A stretch of 8,532 nt of DNA, taken from positions 1 to 8,532 of the forward strand of contig JAGRHX010000467.1 of assembly GCA_020444775.1 (NCBI GenBank), written 5' to 3'. The stretch is from Gammaproteobacteria bacterium. GTDB lineage: Bacteria > Pseudomonadota > Gammaproteobacteria > HK1. The translations under genes were made by a program, and so were the position numbers. Shown here piece by piece: positions 1 through 5,430 of the stretch. The stretch's first letter is position 1. Each line of letters begins with the position of its first letter. The notes below the pieces were generated by a model. The model made no database searches, was not told where the DNA came from, and saw nothing but the letters and a program-made list of their open reading frames with translations.

Positions 1-849
1 TATCTGGAGCTGCTGCATCTGCGCAAGCGTATCGAGTCCTTCGGGCTTGCGCTCGAGGCCATCGAGAACGTGCCGATCCACTTCTACGAGAAGGCCTTGC
101 TGGGGGTGGCCGGGCGCGACGAGCAGATCGAGAACTATCAGGCCACGATTCGAGCCGTGGGCCGCGCCGGCATTCCCATCCTCGGCTATCACTGGATGGC
201 CAACCGGGTCTGGCGTACCGCCAAGCACGATCGCACGCGTGGTGGCGCGCAGATATCCAGCTTCGACATGAGCCTCGCGGAGCGCGCACCCGATACCTTC
301 GATACGCGTCTGAGCGAGGACCAGGTGTGGTCCAACTATCGTTACTTCATCGAAGCGGTGCTGCCGGTCGCCGAGGAAGAGGGTGTGGTGCTGGCGCTGC
401 ACCCGGACGATCCGCCGGTGCCGTCCTTGGGTGGCGTGGCGCGGGTGTTCCGCAACCTGGCGGGCTTTCGCCGGGCCATGGAGGAGATCGCGCCGAGCCC
501 GTGGCATCGCCTGGATTTCTGCATGGGCACCTGGGCGGAGATGGGCATGGACGAGATGCTCGCCGGTCTGCGTCACTTCCTCGCTGCACGGCGCATCGCC
601 TACATCCACTTCCGCAACGTCCGCGGCACGGTGCCATGTTTCGAAGAGGCATTCATCGACGACGGTGACGTGGACGTGGTGGCGGTGATGCGCTTGCTGG
701 TGGAGGCTGGATTCGATGGCATCCTCATCGACGACCACGTGCCCCACATGGTCAACGATACCGAGTGGATGCACCGTGGCCGTGCCTATTCGGCCGGCTA
801 CATCAAAGGCCTGATGCATGCCGTGCAGGCGTTGCACGCCGATCATTGA
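1..849 (+). CDS. uxuA: Mannonate dehydratase family protein (UxuA-like), 5' end missing
   Basis: The reading frame is open from base 1, so the gene begins outside the window; 282 residues remain. By comparison with E. coli UxuA, roughly the first 40-45 residues are missing. UxuA dehydrates D-mannonate to 2-keto-3-deoxygluconate in cytoplasmic uronate breakdown and uses a TIM barrel with a divalent metal. The recognisable blocks (window-relative residues) are ENVPIH near 23-28, PVAEEEGV followed by HPDDPP (His134), FCMGTW (Cys174), IHFRN (His203) and IDDHVPHM (Asp245). These match the four metal ligand positions of the family (His, Cys, His, Asp). The segment between the ENVPIH and HPDDPP blocks is much shorter than in E. 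coli UxuA, so this is a divergent subgroup and its substrate may be another sugar acid. The sulfatase gene follows 63 bases downstream on the same strand, which suggests an operon. Family assignment is firm; exact substrate is inferred. Confidence 0.85.
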   Translation, partial: YLELLHLRKRIESFGLALEAIENVPIHFYEKALLGVAGRDEQIENYQATIRAVGRAGIPILGYHWMANRVWRTAKHDRTRGGAQISSFDMSLAERAPDTFDTRLSEDQVWSNYRYFIEAVLPVAEEEGVVLALHPDDPPVPSLGGVARVFRNLAGFRRAMEEIAPSPWHRLDFCMGTWAEMGMDEMLAGLRHFLAARRIAYIHFRNVRGTVPCFEEAFIDDGDVDVVAVMRLLVEAGFDGILIDDHVPHMVNDTEWMHRGRAYSAGYIKGLMHAVQALHADH

Positions 850-879
850 CGTCGTGTCGGAACGTCGTGTTGGGACGTC
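849..879. repeat. 13-base direct repeat, about 2.5 copies
   Basis: ACGTCGTGT occurs at 849-857 and again at 862-870, and a partial third copy (ACGTC) lies at 875-879, all spaced by exactly 13 bases. The repeat starts on the last bases of the dehydratase stop codon and fills the first half of the spacer before the sulfatase gene. It may be a small slippage duplication or an array of binding sites; nothing in the sequence decides which. Confidence 0.6.
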
Positions 880-912
880 TGGCTGGCAGGCCGCCGGCAG
901 TGGAGAGCGCCG

Positions 913-2379
913 ATGAGTGAACGCAGCCGCCCGAACATCCTCTGGTACTGCACCGATCAGCAGCGCTTCGATACCATTGGCGCGCTTGGCAACGATCTCG
1001 TGTCCACGCCCACCATCGATCGGCTGGTGCGCGAGGGCGTAGCCTTCACCCGTGCCTACACCCAATCGCCGATCTGCACGCCGAGCCGTGCGAGCTTTCT
1101 GAGCGGCTATTACCCGAGCACGGTGCACGTCAATCGCAATGGTAACGAGACCTTCCCGGCGCGGCCGAAGCTGGTGCCCAGGCTGCTGGCGGACGCGGGC
1201 TATGACTGCGGCCTGATAGGCAAGCTGCATCTGACCAGCGCCTATCGGCGTCAGGAGCTGCGCACCGATGACGGATACCGCTTCTTCAAATGGAGTCACG
1301 CGCCACGCGACAACTGGCCGCGGGGTCACGACTACGCCGACTGGGTGCGCGAGCAGGGCGCCGATCTCGGTGTGCTGTGCAACGAGTTCGACGGCATACC
1401 GGCCGAGCTGCACCAGACCACCTGGGCCTCGGAGCGTGCCATCGAGTTCATCTCGAGGTCGCGTGCCGAGCCCTGGTTGCTGAGCATCAACGTCTACGAT
1501 CCCCACCCGCCGTTCAACCCGCCGCGGGCCTATCGCGAGCTGTTCGACCCGGCACGTATGCCCGATCCCTTGTTCAGGGACTCCGATCTGCGGACCCAGG
1601 CGAGCCTTGCGGTGCTCGACTTCCAGTCCCGTGTCCGAGACCCGCGTGAGCTGGACATCCACGACCCGGTGATCCCGGTGGCGCAGGAGCCCGGTTACCG
1701 GCCGGGGCCCGAGCGCGGCCCGGGGCCGCGCGATGCCTGGACGCTGAAGGCGTGGTACTACGCCATGATCAAGCTCATTGACGATCAGCTCGCGCGCATC
1801 ATCGATTGTCTGCACGCCACCGGGCAGGCCGAGGACACGGTCATCATCTTCACCACCGACCATGGCGAGACGCTGGGCGATCACGGTCTCATCGAGAAGG
1901 GCTGTCGCTTCTACGAAGGGCTGGTGCACGTGCCGCTGGTCATGTGCTGGCCGGGTCAGTTCAAGGCCGGGCTGCGTTGTGATGGGCTGGTCGAGCTGCA
2001 GGACCAGGCGCCGACCATTCTCGAGCTCGCCGGACTCCAGCCGGCCCAGACCATGCAAGGCCGTTCACTGCTACCGATCCTGCGTGGTGAGTCCGATGCC
2101 GGCGCGCATCGCGAGTTCGTGCGCAGCGAGTACTACGATGCGATCTGGATGGAGGACGCGAGCTACGCGACCATGTACTTCGATGGCCGCTTCAAGATCA
2201 TCGCGTACCATAACCACGACCTGGGCGAGCTGTACGATCTGAGCGAGGACCCTGGCGAGTTCGTCAATCTGTGGGACGAGCCGGACTGCCTGGGTCTGAA
2301 GGCAAGGCTTCTCAAGCGCAGCTTCGATGCCAGCATGATGGCCATCGACCAGCACAGCCGCCGCATCGGGCCGATGTGA
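913..2379 (+). CDS. Type I sulfatase (arylsulfatase A-like), cytoplasmic
   Basis: This 488-residue protein belongs to the alkaline phosphatase/sulfatase superfamily and should hydrolyse a sulfate ester. The sulfatase signature CTPSR at residues 55-59, followed by ASFLSG, puts Cys55 at the position converted to formylglycine, so the cell must also carry a formylglycine-generating enzyme (not in this window). Other family marks are TDQQR (Asp15, Gln16, metal site), GKLHL (Lys104, His106), DPHPPF (His198), TTDHGE (Asp316, His317, metal site) and the C-terminal LYDLSEDPGEFVNLW block. The length is normal. The protein starts MSERSRPNIL with no hydrophobic signal sequence, so it should work in the cytoplasm on an imported substrate, unlike the many exported sulfatases. 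The ATG at 913 is preceded by GGAG at 902-905 and immediately precedes the conserved RPNILWY strand. Its position after a uronate-type dehydratase gene suggests it removes sulfate from a sulfated sugar or sugar acid. The substrate cannot be read from the sequence. Confidence 0.93.
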   Translation: MSERSRPNILWYCTDQQRFDTIGALGNDLVSTPTIDRLVREGVAFTRAYTQSPICTPSRASFLSGYYPSTVHVNRNGNETFPARPKLVPRLLADAGYDCGLIGKLHLTSAYRRQELRTDDGYRFFKWSHAPRDNWPRGHDYADWVREQGADLGVLCNEFDGIPAELHQTTWASERAIEFISRSRAEPWLLSINVYDPHPPFNPPRAYRELFDPARMPDPLFRDSDLRTQASLAVLDFQSRVRDPRELDIHDPVIPVAQEPGYRPGPERGPGPRDAWTLKAWYYAMIKLIDDQLARIIDCLHATGQAEDTVIIFTTDHGETLGDHGLIEKGCRFYEGLVHVPLVMCWPGQFKAGLRCDGLVELQDQAPTILELAGLQPAQTMQGRSLLPILRGESDAGAHREFVRSEYYDAIWMEDASYATMYFDGRFKIIAYHNHDLGELYDLSEDPGEFVNLWDEPDCLGLKARLLKRSFDASMMAIDQHSRRIGPM

Positions 2380-2412
2380 CCGGGAGCCGCTTGCGGCGTG
2401 TATCGGGCTGGT

Positions 2413-2472
2413 GTCCGGGCCTGTCCTGGGGTTGTGCCCGGGTTTGAGCCCGGGTTTGTGCCTGGGGCTGTC
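2413..2472. repeat. 12-base tandem repeat between sulfatase and HlyU-family genes
   Basis: Four consecutive 12-base units lie at 2425-2436, 2437-2448, 2449-2460 and 2461-2472, with approximate consensus CCYGGGKTTGTG. A degenerate 11-base unit precedes them at about 2414-2424. Units two and three each begin with the self-complementary CCCGGG (2437-2442 and 2449-2454), so the transcript can form a 6-base-pair hairpin with a 6-base loop, followed by TTTGTG. This could act as a weak terminator for the sulfatase transcript. If translated in the frame of the downstream gene the array would give a PGLS-like four-residue repeat, but I think it is non-coding. Confidence 0.65.
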
Positions 2473-2503
2473 GATAGGCGTCGCAGATGACGGGGGTGGG
2501 CAG

Positions 2504-2863
2504 GTGATCTTCGATTGGTTCAGGCGCCGAGCGCGCCACTCCACTGACAGTGGGCGGTCCCACGGCGCCGCCGTGGCCAGCGACTATGATTGGATCGAGC
2601 ACGATCAGTACGAGATCGCGGCCGCGCCGATTCGCGAGGGCAGCGGTTGGCGGGTTGCGGGAGCGGTGTCGAAGCTGGTCGACGGGCAGCGACACGTGCA
2701 TTGCTTCGTGCGTGCCGACGTCTGCCAGAGCCGTGACGATGCCGAGCAGATCTCGCTCACCAAGGCCCGCCTGATCGTCGCCCAGGGCGGACCGTCGAGC
2801 TACGAGTCGACGCTGCCGGACACGAACATCGGGTCCGACGATCCGCCGCGCGACAACCATTGA
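2504..2863 (+). CDS. HlyU-family small protein (PF10115 type)
   Basis: This 119-residue protein matches the small family often annotated as HlyU transcriptional activator. The diagnostic part is residues 36-92: YEIAAAPIREGSGWRVAG, then an acidic turn, then CFVRADVCQSRDDAEQ and a helix SLTKARLIV. The family core elsewhere reads roughly YRIAGRI...HRFIRADV.S..DA..L...KA. The molecular function is not established. To my knowledge the well-studied Vibrio HlyU is an ArsR-type winged-helix protein, which this sequence does not resemble, so a regulator role should not be assumed. I chose GTG 2504 because MIFDWFRRR resembles the usual short N-terminus of the family. An earlier in-frame GTG at 2411 would add 31 residues made of the 12-base repeat and is unlikely. 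A G-rich stretch at 2491-2500 could serve as a weak ribosome binding site. The gene is convergent with the next one. The C-terminal 25 residues are polar and probably disordered. Confidence 0.82.
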   Translation: MIFDWFRRRARHSTDSGRSHGAAVASDYDWIEHDQYEIAAAPIREGSGWRVAGAVSKLVDGQRHVHCFVRADVCQSRDDAEQISLTKARLIVAQGGPSSYESTLPDTNIGSDDPPRDNH

Positions 2864-2908
2864 GGCGCCACCCGGGGGGCGTCAAAGCGAACGGTCCGGT
2901 GTCGCGGA

Positions 2909-2934
2909 GCGGGACGTGAGCTGGTGCGTCCCGC
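2909..2934. terminator. Candidate bidirectional terminator hairpin between convergent genes
   Basis: GCGGGACG at 2909-2916 is the exact reverse complement of CGTCCCGC at 2927-2934, with a 10-base loop that two G-U pairs could shorten to six. It lies in the 86-base gap between the stop codons of the convergent HlyU-family and YtoQ genes, where a shared terminator is expected. There is no T-run on either side, so intrinsic termination is not certain. Confidence 0.45.
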
Positions 2935-2949
2935 GCGAACGTGCCGATC

Positions 2950-3414
2950 TCAGCCGGCGCGCTCGAGCTCGCCGAGAATCACATACTTGAGGATCTGCAC
3001 CACCTGCTCGGGCGATTCAGCCACCGCCAGCGCCGTGCTGTCCACTTCCTTGAGGGCGTGGTTCAGCGAAGGGTCGTGCACGGTGATGTAGGGCTTGTTC
3101 AGCGCCGCGGCATAGCCGGCGTCGTAGGCCGCGTTCCACTGCTTGTATTTGTCACCGAAGCGGACGACCACGAGATCGGCGTTCTCGATCAGGGTACGGG
3201 TGCGGATGGCGTTCACCTTGGCGCCCTTGTGGTCGCGCCAGAAGCCCTTGTTCTCGGTGCCGAGGATGGTCTCGCCGCAGTCGTCGCTGTCCTCGTGATT
3301 GGTCACGGGGCTTGCGAACTCGACCGGCAATCCGGCCTCTTTCGTGCCGTTGCGGATGACCTCGCGCCAATCGGTATGAATCTCTCCCGAGAGGTACACT
3401 GACCAGCTGTTCAT
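2950..3414 (-). CDS. ytoQ: YtoQ family protein (nucleoside 2-deoxyribosyltransferase-like fold)
   Basis: This 154-residue protein is clearly a homologue of Bacillus subtilis YtoQ (about 148 residues). Conserved blocks include VYLSGEIHTDWRE (residues 6-18), LPVEFASPVTNHEDSD (29-44), the region around IRTRTLIENADLVVVRFGDKYKQWNAA (70-96) and NKPYITVHDPSLNHALKE (106-123). The family is placed with nucleoside deoxyribosyltransferase-like folds (Nuc_deoxyri_tr3), which suggests binding of a nucleotide or nucleoside, but I know of no proven reaction. No signal peptide or membrane segment is present, so it should be cytoplasmic. The ATG at 3414-3412 is chosen because GGGAG sits five bases before it on the minus strand and because the conserved VYLSGEIH block starts at residue 6. 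A longer open frame to 3579 would add a low-quality tail unlike the family. The gene is monocistronic, divergent from the permease gene and convergent with the HlyU-family gene. Confidence 0.9.
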   Translation of the reverse strand: MNSWSVYLSGEIHTDWREVIRNGTKEAGLPVEFASPVTNHEDSDDCGETILGTENKGFWRDHKGAKVNAIRTRTLIENADLVVVRFGDKYKQWNAAYDAGYAAALNKPYITVHDPSLNHALKEVDSTALAVAESPEQVVQILKYVILGELERAG

Positions 3415-3686
3415 GTTGACTCCCAATGGCATTCCAACGCCCGCGGCACCAGAGCGTGTCCGTGTCGAACGGTCGGCCGCACGCATCGTGCTGCGCGTCA
3501 CCGCGGGGGGCGCATACAATACAAGGGTGTCAGCGGCTTCTCCACGGCGTGGCGTAACCAAATGTGAAAATGCGAACAAGAATACTGTGGGTTACGCGTT
3601 GCGTACCGGATCGACGCGCGAATCGGTTGATTTCAACCGATGTCTGCGTGCCCGCAGCCGCGATTTGTTGACCCGTCGTCCTGTCG
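3415..3686. promoter_or_regulatory. Divergent intergenic region with candidate promoter elements
   Basis: This 272-base spacer separates the starts of ytoQ (minus) and the TauE/SafE gene (plus) and is less G+C-rich than its surroundings in the middle (about 3555-3590). A TACAAT hexamer at 3515-3520 is a fair -10 match on the plus strand, but I see no good -35 at the right distance. GCGTAACC at 3552-3559 and its exact reverse complement GGTTACGC at 3590-3597 flank the A-rich stretch, and a related GCGTACC follows at 3601-3607. The near-perfect palindrome at 3622-3641 is listed separately. Promoters for both genes must lie here unless transcription enters from outside; their exact positions cannot be fixed by eye. 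Confidence 0.5.
3622..3641. promoter_or_regulatory. Operator-like inverted repeat upstream of the TauE/SafE gene
   Basis: ATCGGTTGA (3622-3630) and TCAACCGAT (3633-3641) are exact reverse complements around a two-base centre (TT). The 20-base size, compact centre and position 45 bases before the permease start fit a dimeric helix-turn-helix regulator site, for example TetR-like or similar. No regulator gene is adjacent in this window. A hairpin in an untranslated leader is the alternative, but a 2-base loop is unfavourable for RNA. Confidence 0.55.
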
Positions 3687-4454
3687 ATGGAGCTTGCGCA
3701 ATTCACCTGGTTGCCGGACGCCGTGCCATTGTCCTGGGCGCTGGTGCTGGTGGTGTCGAGCATTCTCTGCTCGGCCGTGACCGCCGTGTTCAGCATCGGC
3801 GGTGGCATCGTGATGCTGGCGCTGATGGCGACCATCTTGCCGACCAGCGCGTTGATCCCGGCGCACGGTCTCACCCAGCTCGGCTCCACCGTGAGTCGGG
3901 CCTGGCTGCTGCGCGAGCATCGCGACGCCCGGCTGATCTGGCTGTTCACGTTGGGGGCGCTGGTCGGCGCGGCCATCGCCTCGCAGATCGTCGTGGCGTT
4001 GCCGTCCCACGTGCTGCAGCTCATCCTTGGCGCCTTCATCCTCTATTCGACCTGGGCACCCAGGCTGCGCCCGACCAACGTGCCGCTGCGGGCGTTTCCG
4101 CTGGTCGGCGCGTTGACCACCTTCATCATCATGTTCATAGGTTCGACCGGGCCGTTCCTGGCCTCGTTCATCACGCCGGAACGTTTCGGCAAGATGAAGA
4201 TGGTTGCGACCCACAGCACCTGCATGGCCGTGCAGCATGGGTTGAAGGTGGCGACCTTTGCCTATCTCGGATTCGATTTCCTGCCGTGGCTGCCCTTGCT
4301 GCTGTGCATGATGGCAGGGGCCACCGCCGGCTCCTACATCGGTCGCGCGGTCCTGCATCGTGTCTCGGAGCGTGCCTTCGTGGTGTTGTTCAAGGCGGCC
4401 CTGACGCTGATGGCGGTGAGATTGCTGTATGCCGCGATGGCCGACCTGCTTTGA
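3687..4454 (+). CDS. Sulfite exporter TauE/SafE family membrane permease
   Basis: This 255-residue protein is strongly hydrophobic, with about eight predicted membrane segments (roughly residues 16-34, 38-56, 83-103, 107-121, 136-152, 175-195, 198-217 and 231-249). It has the internal two-repeat pattern of TauE/SafE permeases: a glycine-rich stretch FSIGGGIVMLALM at 35-47, a second one GSTGPFLASF at 152-161, and an ATHSTCMAVQHGLKVATF helix at 174-191. Members sit in the inner membrane and move small anions such as sulfite, sulfoacetate or other organosulfur or carboxylate compounds; the specific substrate is unknown here. The ATG at 3687 has no clear Shine-Dalgarno sequence, but it begins the natural N-terminus of the family just before the first helix. 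A larger open frame overlapping it (3413-4525) is an arginine-rich shadow. A sulfatase 1.3 kb upstream makes a sulfur-anion role tempting, but two unrelated genes and a divergent promoter region intervene. Confidence 0.9.
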   Translation: MELAQFTWLPDAVPLSWALVLVVSSILCSAVTAVFSIGGGIVMLALMATILPTSALIPAHGLTQLGSTVSRAWLLREHRDARLIWLFTLGALVGAAIASQIVVALPSHVLQLILGAFILYSTWAPRLRPTNVPLRAFPLVGALTTFIIMFIGSTGPFLASFITPERFGKMKMVATHSTCMAVQHGLKVATFAYLGFDFLPWLPLLLCMMAGATAGSYIGRAVLHRVSERAFVVLFKAALTLMAVRLLYAAMADLL

Positions 4455-4468
4455 GCGTCCATGGACGC
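4455..4468. repeat. Perfect 14-base palindrome after the permease gene
   Basis: GCGTCCATGGACGC is fully self-complementary and begins directly after the permease stop codon. As RNA it could form a five-base-pair stem with a CATG loop, too weak and lacking a T-run to be a clear terminator. It may be a chance G+C-rich palindrome or a protein site; the next gene starts 53 bases downstream. Confidence 0.4.
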
Positions 4469-4521
4469 GCCGGTCGCGGCCATCGGTGGCATGAACTGAC
4501 GACCAGTACAGAGGTACCAGC

Positions 4522-5298
4522 GTGAACCAGGCTGACAGCGAACCAGGCGACGAGCGCATCTACTCGGCGGCGGCCATCATCATCGGTAACGAGGTGCTGT
4601 CCGGGCGCGTCCAGGACGAGAACCTGAACTACCTTGCCACGCGGCTCAAGACGCGGGGCATCCGCCTGCTCGAGGCCCGCGTGATCCCGGATCTGCGCGA
4701 GATGATTGTCGAGACGGTGAACGAGCTGCGCGCCCGCCACGACTATGTGTTCACCACTGGCGGTATCGGGCCGACACATGATGACATCACCCCGGAGTCG
4801 GTGGCGGCGGCCTTCGGGGTGCCGGTGAGCCGCAACGAGGAGGCGACCCGGCTGCTGCGAAGCTTCTATGGCGATTCCTTGAACGAGAGCAGTCTGCGCA
4901 TGGCGATGATCCCGACCGGGGCGACGCTGGTCGGCAATCCGGTGTCCGGTGTTCCGGGCTTCAAGCTGGAGAACGTCTACGTGCTGGCCGGGGTGCCGCG
5001 TATCGTACGCGCGATGTTCGAATCGCTCGAATCGGATCTGGTCGGCGGGCGTCCGGTGCGTTCGCGGACCGTTACCGCGTTCGTGCAGGAGAGCGTCGTC
5101 GCCGACGGGCTGGCGCGTATCGAGCAGGAGCATCCGGGCGTCGAGATCGGCAGCTACCCGTTCGTCCGGCAGCAGCGATTCGGCTGCGCCCTGGTCGTAC
5201 GCAGCACCGAGCCGTCGTTGATCGACGCAGCCTCGCAGGCCGTTGCGGATCTGGTCAGACAGGTGGGCGGCGAGCCCGAGGTGCGCGACGGCGAATGA
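4522..5298 (+). CDS. CinA N-terminal (MoCF-fold) domain protein, stand-alone
   Basis: This 258-residue protein carries the COG1058/MoCF_biosynth fold of the CinA N-terminal half. Seen in the sequence: AAAIIIGNEVLSGRVQDEN (residues 16-34), the nucleotide or pterin-binding loop TTGGIGPTHDDIT (78-90), GNPVSGVPGF (138-147) and VLAGVPRIVRAMFE (154-167). Full-length CinA has about 400 residues with a C-terminal NMN deamidase domain; that domain is absent here, and the end of the frame (REQ-free, RQVGGEPEVRDGE) is a natural stop rather than a frameshift. Such short forms are usually annotated as molybdopterin-binding or competence/damage-inducible protein A; related domains are linked to ADP-ribose or FAD pyrophosphatase activity, so the precise role is open. 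It is cytoplasmic. The start is GTG 4522, supported by AGAGGT at 4510-4515 with six bases of spacing. It lies 67 bases after the permease gene on the same strand and may share its transcript. Confidence 0.88.
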   Translation: MNQADSEPGDERIYSAAAIIIGNEVLSGRVQDENLNYLATRLKTRGIRLLEARVIPDLREMIVETVNELRARHDYVFTTGGIGPTHDDITPESVAAAFGVPVSRNEEATRLLRSFYGDSLNESSLRMAMIPTGATLVGNPVSGVPGFKLENVYVLAGVPRIVRAMFESLESDLVGGRPVRSRTVTAFVQESVVADGLARIEQEHPGVEIGSYPFVRQQRFGCALVVRSTEPSLIDAASQAVADLVRQVGGEPEVRDGE

Positions 5299-5362
5299 GC
5301 CGGTGCGGTCGCGGGCGTACGCGCTCTGCGATCCGAACAACAGAGCCGGCGTGGGTCGCGGG
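5297..5362. repeat. Imperfect direct repeat in the spacer before the hydratase gene
   Basis: GAGCCGG at 5297-5303 followed by GGTCGCGGG is echoed by GAGCCGG at 5343-5349 followed again by GGTCGCGGG ending at 5362, giving two imperfect copies of about 20 bases, 46 bases apart. The copies lie in the 132-base gap between the CinA-like and hydratase genes. This may be an old local duplication; no function is apparent. Confidence 0.4.
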
Positions 5363-5430
5363 TGACCGCCGAGCGTCGGGGAGAACCAACTACCGTCCGG
5401 GACTGGGGCGGAGATTCGGAGGATGAGCAG

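Noticed and set aside
70..849. A start at GTG 70 for the dehydratase
   Set aside because: The frame is open to base 1 and the upstream residues match the family, so the true start lies outside the window.
2437..2460. CRISPR-like reading of the 12-base repeats
   Set aside because: The units are contiguous without spacers and far too short for CRISPR repeats.
2312..2860. A 182-residue minus-strand open frame opposite the HlyU-family gene
   Set aside because: The plus-strand frame has a recognisable family core; the minus-strand product does not and runs through the tandem repeat.
913..4454. A single sulfur-metabolism system joining the sulfatase and the TauE/SafE permease
   Set aside because: Two unrelated genes, one on the opposite strand, and a divergent promoter region lie between them, so a shared function is not supported by the layout.
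3413..4525. A 370-residue plus-strand open frame covering the permease gene in another frame
   Set aside because: The product is arginine-rich and domain-free, whereas the 3687-4454 frame gives a clean TauE/SafE membrane protein.
3633..4559. A 308-residue minus-strand open frame opposite the permease
   Set aside because: It is a Gln/His/Arg-rich low-complexity shadow of the permease gene with no family resemblance.
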